This document shows positions 33,905 through 40,411 of a stretch of 40,932 nucleotides of DNA, piece by piece. This stretch comes from a virus, in IMG/VR virus record IMGVR_UViG_3300037842_000302, positions 1 to 40,932 of that record; one strand, 5' to 3'. The notes under the pieces were generated by a model. It did not search any database. It was not told the DNA's origin and was given only the letters and a program-made list of their open reading frames with translations. The position numbers and the translations under genes were made by a program. Every line of letters begins with the position of its first letter. Positions within the stretch are counted from its first letter, which is position 1.

Positions 33905-33965
33905 TTGTCCTTTCCTTGTCCTTTCATTTAAGAAAATGGCGTCTATTGTCCCACTTTGTCCTTTC
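33905..33965. repeat. Iteron-like 10-bp direct repeats
   Basis: TTGTCCTTTC occurs exactly at 33905-33914, 33916-33925 and 33956-33965; a partial copy (TTGTCC) begins at 33946. Spacings of 11 and 10 bp put members of each pair on one DNA face. The block lies where rightward early transcription meets the leftward regulator gene. Candidate binding site for an initiator or repressor. Confidence 0.6.
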
Positions 33966-33971
33966 AATTGA

Positions 33972-34208
33972 TCATTTTGAAAAGACCCAAAACCTCTGTA
34001 ATCCGTTGCTATTGCTGGTGGGCCTTGTTAGACCACTAGGAGTAAGACCCATACGCCTTGCAGTCTCGGAGTTATTATTAATTGTGCGTGCATCTTCTGC
34101 AATTAATTCCACCATATTCTCAATTGGTAGTAACCCTATCTTATTCGTTGGACTTAAATATCCACTATCTTGCTCTTCCAATTCACCTCCATTTATATAA
34201 TACTTCAT
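33972..34208 (-). CDS. Putative HTH regulator (leftward arm of a divergent pair)
   Basis: Predicted 78 residues from ATG 34208 (an upstream ATG at 34241 would sit near the presumed transcription start and is not preferred). The C-terminal half, NNSETARRMGLTPSGLTRPTSNSN, reads like a helix-turn-helix with a TPSGL-type recognition helix. It is transcribed against a Cro-like gene from overlapping promoters, as in lysogeny switches. It is shorter than typical CI repressors and has no peptidase domain. Could instead be a small anti-repressor; moderate confidence that it is a gene. Confidence 0.5.
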   Translation of the reverse strand: MKYYINGGELEEQDSGYLSPTNKIGLLPIENMVELIAEDARTINNNSETARRMGLTPSGLTRPTSNSNGLQRFWVFSK

Positions 34209-34223
34209 ACATTTATAAAAACC

Positions 34224-34279
34224 TTGACACTTATGTATCAATTAAGTTACAGTATAGTTAAGTTAAGTTTACATTGCAA
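34224..34279. promoter_or_regulatory. Overlapping divergent promoters of the regulator pair
   Basis: Rightward: TTGACA (34224-34229), 18-nt spacer, TACAGT (34248-34253). Leftward: TTGCAA (34274-34279, read on the minus strand), 17-nt spacer, TATACT (complement of 34251-34256). The two -10 boxes overlap by three bases, so the promoters exclude each other. Between and around them are GTTAAGTTAAGTTT and a partial palindrome TTAAGTTACAG/TATAGTTAA, likely operators. Confidence 0.6.
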
Positions 34280-34327
34280 GTCAATAAGATATTAGTATAT
34301 TCAACCAATAATTACCAAATAAAACTT

Positions 34328-34513
34328 ATGAATTTACGAGATCAATGTAAGGCGTTTAACGTGCGACTAAAACCTATAGCTAGTGAGACAGGATATTCGT
34401 TACCTTATGTAGGAATGGTTGTACGAGGAGAGAGAAAGAACATTAAAATCCTCAGTGCAGTTCATCTAGCACTAGAATCCAGCAAAAAAACATACAGAAA
34501 AATGGTTGCATGA
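34328..34513 (+). CDS. Cro-like HTH DNA-binding protein
   Basis: Predicted 61 residues from ATG 34328, similar in size to Cro proteins. It contains a helix-turn-helix: IASETGYSLPYVGMVVRGERKNIKILSAVHLAL, with SLPYVGMVVRG as turn plus recognition helix. Basic ends suit DNA binding. It lies rightward of the overlapping promoters and leads the recombination/replication genes, so it may control the switch between the arms. No clear ribosome-binding site before the ATG. Its stop overlaps the next start. Confidence 0.6.
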   Translation: MNLRDQCKAFNVRLKPIASETGYSLPYVGMVVRGERKNIKILSAVHLALESSKKTYRKMVA

Positions 34514-34689
34514 GTAAGTTTTCAGAACAACAACTCAGGACACTTATACGTGAACTGTATGCTTCAGAACAAATCCAAAAGATTCAAATAGCCAGAAAAG
34601 ACTTCTTAGACAGACATTTACCTTCAGTCAAATCGTTAATTCAATGGAGAAACAAACATGAACACTCAACAAAACTTCGCAGTAAATGA
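34510..34689 (+). CDS. Small helical protein between Cro-like and exonuclease genes
   Basis: Predicted 59 residues in an ATGA overlap with the Cro-like gene. Helical and basic (SEQQLRTLIRELYASEQIQKIQIARKDFLDRHL). Overlaps the exonuclease gene by 32 nt in another frame. Not recognised; possibly a regulator or DNA-binding accessory by context. Confidence 0.5.
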   Translation: MSKFSEQQLRTLIRELYASEQIQKIQIARKDFLDRHLPSVKSLIQWRNKHEHSTKLRSK

Positions 34690-35554
34690 TTACGATAAAC
34701 GCAACAAGTTATTACTAGGATCTGATGCGCCAGTAATCCTAGACTTATTCGCATACTATAAAGACAATCCTCGCACCCCACTTACTTTGTGGGATGAAAA
34801 AGTTAATAACATCACTCCCCCTGACATAAGTAATAAGCCCAACATTATACGTGGGAACGTACTAGAACCTGTTGTACGTGATGTCCTCATTCCTATATTC
34901 CATCCTGACATTGAAGTAGTAGAAGACTTAAACACTTATTACTCACCAGACAACGACTTCATGGCATGTCATATAGATGGTCAAGTAGTTGGTAAGAAAC
35001 GACTTGCAGAGATCAAGTGTCCTGCATTCGGGCCTATGACTAATTGGAAACGTGATGGTAAGTATTACCTACCAGATTACGTCCGTGCGCAGTGCTTACA
35101 TATCTTAGCCTGTAGACCAGATATAGAAGGTATAGACGTATTTGCTTATGCAGGTATGGAAGTCATTCATTTACCTTTAGAACGTGATCAAGCAGAAGTT
35201 GATACATACGTACAGGTTGCTACTAATTTCTGGAATCATGTTAAGAACAAAACTACACCGGAGCCTATTAACAATCGTGACTTAGGTTACATAGACATAA
35301 GGAAAGAACGATTAGAAAAGTACATAGATGCTTCGGTTAATCTCAAAATTATTCTCAAAGAGCAACAGAAGAAGAAGAAACTCATTAAAATACTAACAGG
35401 TGAAGTAGATACCTTATCTTTTGAAGCAAAGAAAGAAATTGGTAATGCAAAAGGAGCAAAAGATCACGGTGAAATCATCTGTAATCTTATTAGAAGAAAC
35501 AGCAAAAGTGGGACTACATTAAGTCTTACTTTTCCATCGACTAAAGTAGCTTAA
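34658..35554 (+). CDS. exo: YqaJ/lambda-type 5'-3' exonuclease
   Basis: Predicted 298 residues. Catalytic pattern of the YqaJ viral recombinase family: RGNVLEP (G66-E70), HIDG with D107, and AEIKCPA with E118 and K120 (the D-ExK core). The enzyme degrades one strand from a DNA end and loads the annealase. Its partner Bet/RecT is the next large gene, 173 nt on. Late helical extension (residues 215-298) is Lys-rich. The gene ends 2 nt before a pseudoknot-like RNA element. Confidence 0.82.
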   Translation: MNTQQNFAVNDYDKRNKLLLGSDAPVILDLFAYYKDNPRTPLTLWDEKVNNITPPDISNKPNIIRGNVLEPVVRDVLIPIFHPDIEVVEDLNTYYSPDNDFMACHIDGQVVGKKRLAEIKCPAFGPMTNWKRDGKYYLPDYVRAQCLHILACRPDIEGIDVFAYAGMEVIHLPLERDQAEVDTYVQVATNFWNHVKNKTTPEPINNRDLGYIDIRKERLEKYIDASVNLKIILKEQQKKKKLIKILTGEVDTLSFEAKKEIGNAKGAKDHGEIICNLIRRNSKSGTTLSLTFPSTKVA

Positions 35555-35556
35555 AG

Positions 35557-35617
35557 GCTAAGCGAGTGGGTGGAACCTCGATGTTTCTCCGCAGTTTAGC
35601 AATGACTGCCTCACCCT
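35557..35617 (+). ncRNA. Candidate pseudoknotted RNA after the exonuclease gene
   Basis: Four short helices can form: GCTAA (35557-35561) with TTAGC (35596-35600); CGAG (35563-35566) with CTCG (35577-35580); GGGTG (35568-35572) with CACCC (35612-35616); GCAGT (35591-35595) with ACTGC (35605-35609). The first and third pair loop bases with outside bases, a double-pseudoknot topology. No U-tract follows. Possible 3'-end protector, regulator of bet, or chance. Confidence 0.45.
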
Positions 35618-35727
35618 TATTCATTACTTGTAAATCGATATGACTTATTGCACAAATACGAGTCTAAGATGTCTTTAAGCTACACACTTTTATTTAACTT
35701 TAATTTAACATTTAATAGAGAAATATA

Positions 35728-36660
35728 ATGGAAATGGAATTACAAACTTTAGTATTCAGTAAAGAACAAGAAGCATTAATAAAGTCTCAGATAGGGCCAA
35801 CGTTAAATAACGATGAACTATTGGTCTTTATGCATGTTGCAAAACGTGCTGGTCTTGATCCATTGGCAAAGCAGATATATGCAATTAAACGTGGTGGTAA
35901 AATGACTATACAGACTGCTATAGACGGTTTTAGAGCTATTGCAGACAGAACAGGTCAACACGTTTCAACATCAGATGCAGTCTTTGTAGAAGAGAATGGT
36001 CATATACTTAAAGCAACCATAACTGTTCAAAAAATGGCAAAGAATGGAGTTATAGGTGACTTCACTGCAAGTGCATATTTTTCAGAATATCAAGCACAAG
36101 GTACAATGTGGAATAAAATGCCTCATGCTATGATTGCTAAATGCGCAGAAGCACTAGCTCTTAGAAAGGCTTTTTCAGCACAACTCACAGGCATATATAC
36201 GAACGATGAAATGAAGCAAGCAGATAACATTGAAGATAATAACAACGATCATTTACCATCATCATCTAATAATATTAAAGAGATTAATCCTAACAAATCT
36301 TTAAAAGATAAAATGGATGCAAAGTTAGGCAATAGAATAGCTAATATTATTGATAATATAAGTGCATCAATCTTCAATGATATTGCTGATGAACATAAAG
36401 AAGGTGTACCTAATTTTATGCGTATAATATCCGATGCTAATAGAACAGTAGATGATATGCAAAAACTTCGTACATTCTGCAAATATTATGATCATGCGGA
36501 AAAGCCTAGTCAGTACGCAAATGACAACTTTCACACATGGGAACTAACATCTGCTGAAACAAATACAGTGAGAGAACATATAACCTTCCTTAAGAGCTTA
36601 TTTGATAACATTCCATTTGATAATGAGTCAACACAATTTGAATCAGAGGTTCGTATATGA
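35728..36660 (+). CDS. bet: Bet/RecT-family single-strand annealing protein
   Basis: Predicted 310 residues. The family core is clear: LLVFMHVAKRAGLDPLAKQIYAIKRGGKMTIQTAIDGFRAIADRTG, then MPHAMIAKCAEALALRKAF and LTGIYTNDEM. These match phage lambda Bet-like annealing proteins, which coat ssDNA made by the exonuclease and pair it with homologous strands. The C-terminal half is less conserved and may contact host SSB. It overlaps the next gene by 4 nt. Confidence 0.9.
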   Translation: MEMELQTLVFSKEQEALIKSQIGPTLNNDELLVFMHVAKRAGLDPLAKQIYAIKRGGKMTIQTAIDGFRAIADRTGQHVSTSDAVFVEENGHILKATITVQKMAKNGVIGDFTASAYFSEYQAQGTMWNKMPHAMIAKCAEALALRKAFSAQLTGIYTNDEMKQADNIEDNNNDHLPSSSNNIKEINPNKSLKDKMDAKLGNRIANIIDNISASIFNDIADEHKEGVPNFMRIISDANRTVDDMQKLRTFCKYYDHAEKPSQYANDNFHTWELTSAETNTVREHITFLKSLFDNIPFDNESTQFESEVRI

Positions 36661-37445
36661 AAAACCATGAAACTTATAGTGAATTTGTTTGGCACATGAT
36701 TGATTTGATACCTTCTGCTCCAGAAACATTAATTCTATTTGCTCTCAGCTATGTAATGACTGATACAGGAGCAAAAATAAGTAGGAAATACTTATCAATC
36801 AAAACAGGGTTGTCAGTTAGAACTGTTACAAACGTAATTAAATCTTTACGTGAGCAAGGCATTTTAGATGTTAAAAGTTCCATGCGTGATGACGGTTCTA
36901 CCTCTATTAATACCTATAGCTTCTCTCGCTACCCCCCTAGCAGGAAATGCACTGAGGGGGTGCAGGAGATGCCAGACAAATATAATAATATATTAAATAT
37001 AAATAAGACTAATATTATATATAAGTCAAAAAGTAAGTATAACCCATATTTCTTGGAGGTTTATAACTTTTATCCTAGAGAACCAATAGGAAGAACTAAT
37101 AAGTCTAAATCGGCTTTAAAGTTTGGTTTAATAAAAGACTTAGACAATAACCTAATTCTAGAAGCAGTGAAAAATAGACTAACTGCATATTCTTTAGAAC
37201 AAAATAACCCTAATGACTATCAGTTTCTAGAAGGGTTACAGGTATTGCTGGCAAAAGACTTAACTCAGTTTCTCACAAAAACACAACATCCTGACGGAGA
37301 GTTTGTACTACCTGTTGCAACTAGAAATTCAAATATGTTCATCAAAAACACCAACTTAGTTAATACTTCTTCATTATTAGCAAATCCAAACATTAGAAGT
37401 ATTGCAGAAATCTCTAAAGGAAATAATGACAAACAACTCAAATGA
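36657..37445 (+). CDS. Winged-helix replication initiator candidate (O-like)
   Basis: Predicted 262 residues. The N-terminal ~90 residues form a winged-helix domain (ILFALSYVMTDTGAKISRKYLSIKTGLSVRTVTNVIKSLREQGILDV), as in phage O-type initiators. The rest is Asn/Lys-rich, with a helical part at residues ~140-210. In lambdoid phages such a protein binds the origin, often within its own gene, and recruits the helicase loader. The next gene fits a loader. No iterons were found inside this gene by eye. Confidence 0.6.
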   Translation: MKNHETYSEFVWHMIDLIPSAPETLILFALSYVMTDTGAKISRKYLSIKTGLSVRTVTNVIKSLREQGILDVKSSMRDDGSTSINTYSFSRYPPSRKCTEGVQEMPDKYNNILNINKTNIIYKSKSKYNPYFLEVYNFYPREPIGRTNKSKSALKFGLIKDLDNNLILEAVKNRLTAYSLEQNNPNDYQFLEGLQVLLAKDLTQFLTKTQHPDGEFVLPVATRNSNMFIKNTNLVNTSSLLANPNIRSIAEISKGNNDKQLK

Positions 37446-37938
37446 AGCGACTAAGGAGTTTACAGACTTCTTCGTACAGCTTGCTACTGCGTTCAATAAG
37501 CTCTTCACGAACACAGACATTCAGACATGGTGGAAAGAGTTTGGTTATGATTCTACAAATCAAGAATTAGCATTAGACTCTCAACGTCTTTTAAACAAAA
37601 CTTATAAACTACTAATAAAACCACATGGTGGTTACTTTTCTGATACTGAACGAGCTAAGTTCCCTACTTTCCTTCAGTTTAACGATGCTCTTTCAAATGT
37701 ACGTCGTGCTGAAATTCTAGAAAAACGTGAAGTAGAACAGTCTAAACTTCTTAGACTTCCAAATGTAAAAACTCAAAATATAAACATCAAAGAAAATATT
37801 GCTAAGTTAATTAATAACGTTAATTCAAATCCAGTAGTTACTAATTCTTCTGATAGAGAATCTACGTTTGCCGAAAATGGTGTAAGAGGCAAAATTACAA
37901 CTGATGATCAAGGAAGATCATACGTTGAACATATATAA
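37426..37938 (+). CDS. Helicase-loader-like protein candidate (P-like)
   Basis: Predicted 170 residues from ATG 37426 (AAAGGAAATA upstream), overlapping the initiator by 20 nt. The N-terminal two-thirds (TDFFVQLATAFNKLF, WWKEFGYDSTNQELALDSQRLLNKTYKLLI, then AKFPTFLQFNDAL) have the order and spacing of lambda P-type loaders, where a helical part precedes an FPxxxxF motif. The C-terminus is polar. Evidence is pattern and position beside an O-like gene; no Walker motif is present, as in P. Confidence 0.45.
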   Translation: MTNNSNEATKEFTDFFVQLATAFNKLFTNTDIQTWWKEFGYDSTNQELALDSQRLLNKTYKLLIKPHGGYFSDTERAKFPTFLQFNDALSNVRRAEILEKREVEQSKLLRLPNVKTQNINIKENIAKLINNVNSNPVVTNSSDRESTFAENGVRGKITTDDQGRSYVEHI

Positions 37939-37951
37939 ACCTTCAGATAGT

Positions 37952-38019
37952 CTCATACGCAAAGAGAGACACCTAAAGTGTACCATCGGGTATCGTACTG
38001 AGTCTCTTTTCTGTGTGAG
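37952..38019 (+). ncRNA. Long extended hairpin, possible small RNA or terminator
   Basis: Outer stem CTCATAC (37952-37958) with GTGTGAG (38013-38019); inner stem AAGAGAGAC (37962-37970) with GTCTCTTTT (38002-38010), one G-U; small internal loop GCA/CT; apex with TACC (37981-37984) and GGTA (37989-37992). This ~68-nt fold lies between the loader-like gene and the CxxC protein. The UUUU on the 3' side is inside the stem, so a terminator is only partly convincing. Confidence 0.5.
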
Positions 38020-38048
38020 GCGTTCTGAGCATCTATAAAAAGACTTGT

Positions 38049-38342
38049 ATGCGATGTAAACACTGTAAACAAACATTTAGTCACTCACACCTTACTAAAG
38101 AGGATGATAAGTACATTTCTTATCTATTTAATAAAATAGAAGAACAAGTACCTAGAATTATAAAAGATAGATCACCATGTTCACCAAGTATCGCTATCGA
38201 AAGAGAACGAAAGTATAAAGACCAATCCGGTGATAGAAATAACGCAATCCTTTCTATTGTTAATGAACAATTAATTGCTGAAGGTAAACGAATTAGGTTC
38301 CCTGTACCAGAAACAACATACCCTTATGAAAAATACTTATGA
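38049..38342 (+). CDS. Small protein with an N-terminal zinc-binding motif
   Basis: Predicted 97 residues. It opens CKHCKQTFSHSH, a C-x2-C...H-x-H zinc-site candidate, then a charged helical body. ATGA overlap with the RusA gene suggests a joint role in recombination or replication. Similar small CxxC proteins precede RusA/NinG-type genes in some phages. No clear ribosome-binding site; the start lies 30 nt after the hairpin at 37952-38019. Confidence 0.55.
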   Translation: MRCKHCKQTFSHSHLTKEDDKYISYLFNKIEEQVPRIIKDRSPCSPSIAIERERKYKDQSGDRNNAILSIVNEQLIAEGKRIRFPVPETTYPYEKYL

Positions 38343-38704
38343 TAATTAATGTAAATCCACATACAAAACCACGTATGACTGTACGTGATCGATGGGCTAA
38401 AAGAAAATGTTGTTTAGACTACTTTGCCTTTAGAGATATAGTCAAAGAAGCTATTAAAAACGAATATCTAGGCGACAGACTAGATATTACTTTCTTAGTA
38501 CCAATGCCTAAATCTTGGTCTAAGAAGAAACGTTTAATATATGCAGACAAGCCAAAACAGACTCGTCCCGATTTAGATAATTTTGTAAAAGGATTATTGG
38601 ATGCAACTCATGAAGAAGATGCAACTATATGGGACATAACTGCTAGAAAATTGTGGACTGGTTCTACATCTGGCTCAATTATAATACTAAATAAAGTAGG
38701 ATAA
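38339..38704 (+). CDS. rusA: RusA-family Holliday junction resolvase
   Basis: Predicted 121 residues, the usual RusA length (~120). The family signature KQTRPDLDNFVKGLLDA is present, giving active-site Asp residues D78 and D80; D94 (in EEDATIWD) is the likely third. RusA dimers cut four-way DNA junctions symmetrically and resolve recombination or replication intermediates before packaging. Lies between the CxxC protein (4-nt overlap) and SSB (1-nt gap). Confidence 0.88.
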   Translation: MIINVNPHTKPRMTVRDRWAKRKCCLDYFAFRDIVKEAIKNEYLGDRLDITFLVPMPKSWSKKKRLIYADKPKQTRPDLDNFVKGLLDATHEEDATIWDITARKLWTGSTSGSIIILNKVG

Positions 38705-38705
38705 T

Positions 38706-39107
38706 ATGATAAACAAAGATAATAACGTACAAATCAGTGGTAACATTTCTAATGTTCCTCAAACTGGCTCATTTCCGGGCAAAGAAGGTCCAGTTCCTTA
38801 TTGGAATGGTTCTATTGCATATAATCACACACCAAAAGGGGTAATGTTCTTTGATATAGTAGCTTACGGTGCTACTGCTACTAATCTAAGTAAGAATACT
38901 TCTAAAGGTGATGCTGTTACTATTTGGGGGGAACTTCAAAAAGAAGCATGGAAGAAACAAAATCCTGAAGACAAACCTAAATACAATCATAAAATTGTAA
39001 TTAGTGAATATAAAAATTACACTACTATTTATGGTAAAAATGATAAGCCTTTTGCTAATCAAGAAATGCACTCAGGTGATGCACCTCTTGCAGATACTCC
39101 GTTTTAA
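38706..39107 (+). CDS. ssb: Single-stranded DNA-binding protein
   Basis: Predicted 133 residues. An OB-fold profile (NVQISGNISNVPQTG, KGVMFFDIVAYGATATNLSKNTSKGDAVTIWGELQ, then YNHKIVISEYKNY) is followed by an acidic, unstructured tail ending DAPLADTPF, the style of the SSB C-terminal peptide that recruits partners. It would protect ssDNA made by the exonuclease and at replication forks. Its stop codon overlaps that of the convergent endolysin gene by four bases. Confidence 0.82.
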   Translation: MINKDNNVQISGNISNVPQTGSFPGKEGPVPYWNGSIAYNHTPKGVMFFDIVAYGATATNLSKNTSKGDAVTIWGELQKEAWKKQNPEDKPKYNHKIVISEYKNYTTIYGKNDKPFANQEMHSGDAPLADTPF

Positions 39108-39487
39108 TAAGTCCACACAGTAGGTCTTGGCCCTTCTTCAGGAGTTAATGCATCTATATGTATGAATCTTTTGTTGTGAGGGCCTTTCTGAGACAATCCG
39201 ATACCACTCATGCCATGCTTCCTTGCTATATCGTATAGTCTTAATGCATCTGCACCAGAAATAACCAAATCAACAGCTTTCCTTTTAGTGTGTGGTCCAT
39301 TTTTACCAGTTGATGACACATTACTATTATGAGCTTCACATCTTACTGCACTTGTAACAGATAATGGTCTTTGCATCTCATCACGAATCCCCTGTAACTG
39401 CCTCATGAATTCCTCATCCATATCAGAACTTCCACAACCACATTTGCATTCCATTTCTGCAACACTAAAATTCTTTGTAATCATCAT
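39104..39487 (-). CDS. Endolysin, M15 peptidase family
   Basis: Predicted 127 residues from the ATG at 39487, chosen for a GGAGG site 7 nt upstream; a longer 145-residue reading lacks one. Zinc-site pattern of D-Ala-D-Ala/L-Ala-D-Glu peptidases of the M15 family: SAVRCEAHN, then H66 with D73 (HTKRKAVDL), and FIHID with H110 and D112. No signal peptide is present, so release needs a holin. It cleaves peptidoglycan cross-links at lysis. Last gene of the lysis block. Confidence 0.85.
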   Translation of the reverse strand: MMITKNFSVAEMECKCGCGSSDMDEEFMRQLQGIRDEMQRPLSVTSAVRCEAHNSNVSSTGKNGPHTKRKAVDLVISGADALRLYDIARKHGMSGIGLSQKGPHNKRFIHIDALTPEEGPRPTVWTY

Positions 39488-39552
39488 AGCTATTCCTCCA
39501 ATTATCAACCCATTGAATTGTCGTCTAGTACCAACCCACATGGGGAAAGTTT

Positions 39553-39570
39553 AACTGCAATTAAGCAGTT
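39553..39570. terminator. 6-bp hairpin between endolysin and the 59-residue gene
   Basis: AACTGC (39553-39558) and GCAGTT (39565-39570) form a perfect 6-bp stem with the loop AATTAA, which holds the stop codon of the minus-strand gene. On the plus strand TTCTTTTCC follows, so it could stop rightward transcripts that run past SSB. Confidence 0.5.
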
Positions 39571-39740
39571 TTCTTTTCCAAAGATTTTTTAAGTAACCCT
39601 ACTAATTTATCATCAACATCAGAATCTGTTTTCTTAGCTAATGTCTCTAATAATAATATGATCACTTTTTCTATAACTTTGCTATTACCTAACATGCTGA
39701 AAGCCATAGACTTAACTACTCCTGCAATTATAAACGGCAT
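39561..39740 (-). CDS. 59-residue protein in the lysis block
   Basis: Predicted 59 residues (start MPFIIAGVVKS). An N-terminal hydrophobic stretch of ~30 residues (IIAGVVKSMAFSMLGNSKVIEKVIILLLETL) is followed by a Lys/Asp-rich tail. This could be a small membrane-associated lysis protein. Its ATG directly follows the stop of the 44-residue gene. Not recognised. Confidence 0.6.
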   Translation of the reverse strand: MPFIIAGVVKSMAFSMLGNSKVIEKVIILLLETLAKKTDSDVDDKLVGLLKKSLEKKTA

Positions 39741-39875
39741 TTAATAATCCTTTTTAGGTTTACTTGTTAAGATAGAATTACTACTTTTAGTAAATTCTTC
39801 TTTTTCTTCTTCTTCTTTCTTCTTCTTAGGTGGTCTTCCTACTTGATTACCATATGTTCCTTCACCTTGTGGCAT
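39741..39875 (-). CDS. 44-residue charged protein in the lysis block
   Basis: Predicted 44 residues with an AAGGAGA ribosome-binding site 4 nt before ATG. Highly charged middle (PPKKKKEEEEKEE), no membrane segment. Abuts the next gene with no gap. Too short for a family; it may be a lysis regulator or structural tag. Confidence 0.5.
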   Translation of the reverse strand: MPQGEGTYGNQVGRPPKKKKEEEEKEEFTKSSNSILTSKPKKDY

Positions 39876-39876
39876 A

Positions 39877-39948
39877 CTATCTCCTTTTCTTATATTGTTC
39901 GTGTAAATTTCTTAAACGGTCTAAATGATCTTTTTCATTCGGAGTCAT
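39877..39948 (-). CDS. 23-residue protein in the lysis block
   Basis: Starts in an ATGA overlap with the 62-residue gene and stops one base before the 44-residue gene begins. The product, MTPNEKDHLDRLRNLHEQY plus a basic end, would be a single charged helix. The exact packing between two genes is the main support. Confidence 0.4.
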   Translation of the reverse strand: MTPNEKDHLDRLRNLHEQYKKRR

Positions 39949-40133
39949 TCTCTAGCCTTTAATACTTCTAAGTCTTCACTATTTGCACTAACTTGATACT
40001 TTATAACTTTAACATCACCAGATAACTCTGAGACTGTTATCATCAACCATGCAATTGCTCCAATGAACACACTACCAAATACCAACAGAATATTATTAAC
40101 CGACATGTTATGGACTGACATATTCTTCTCCAT
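39945..40133 (-). CDS. One-TM membrane protein of the lysis block
   Basis: Predicted 62 residues with one N-terminal membrane helix (NILLVFGSVFIGAIAWLMITV) and a short polar helical tail (SGDVKVIKYQVSANSEDLEVLKA). Resembles Rz-like or secondary holin/anti-holin proteins in plan: short N-in, long coil outside. Starts on the base at which the previous gene stops. Confidence 0.6.
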   Translation of the reverse strand: MEKNMSVHNMSVNNILLVFGSVFIGAIAWLMITVSELSGDVKVIKYQVSANSEDLEVLKARE

Positions 40134-40411
40134 TAGTATTTTTTAAGGTCATCTCTATGATTTCTACCTGAATCAATACGCAGATCAGTAACCATCTCAC
40201 GTAAATCATTTAAGTCTTCATCTAAATTATTTAACTTCTCTTCTATGTTATCCTTCTTAGAGTCAATCAATATCATCTCGTTCTTAAGATCGATAATACT
40301 ACTAAATAAGAATGTAACTGATCCAATTACCAACGTTAATAGTAAAGGGGTAAGTATCTTTACTAAACTATGCTCAGCTATAGCTTCAAGATTGTTTTTA
40401 GTTGTTGGCAT
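40133..40411 (-). CDS. One-TM protein with coiled-coil tail, Rz-like in plan
   Basis: Predicted 92 residues. Membrane helix at ~residues 18-40 (ILTPLLLTLVIGSVTFLFSSII), then a charged heptad-type coil (EEKLNNLDEDLNDLREMVTDLR). This is the plan of inner-membrane spanins, which span the periplasm at lysis, although an outer-membrane partner lipoprotein is not seen. It could also be an anti-holin. Joined to the genes on both sides by one-base overlaps. Confidence 0.6.
   Translation of the reverse strand: MPTTKNNLEAIAEHSLVKILTPLLLTLVIGSVTFLFSSIIDLKNEMILIDSKKDNIEEKLNNLDEDLNDLREMVTDLRIDSGRNHRDDLKKY

Noticed and set aside
33972-34060. Possible tRNA-derived attachment site near the regulator's 3' end.
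   Set aside because: No cloverleaf or T-arm consensus could be built and no integrase gene is present nearby.
35557-35617. Known riboswitch or ribozyme classes for the exo-bet element.
   Set aside because: The conserved cores of the classes I compared (glnA, SAM-V, twister, pistol) are not present, so it is listed as unassigned.
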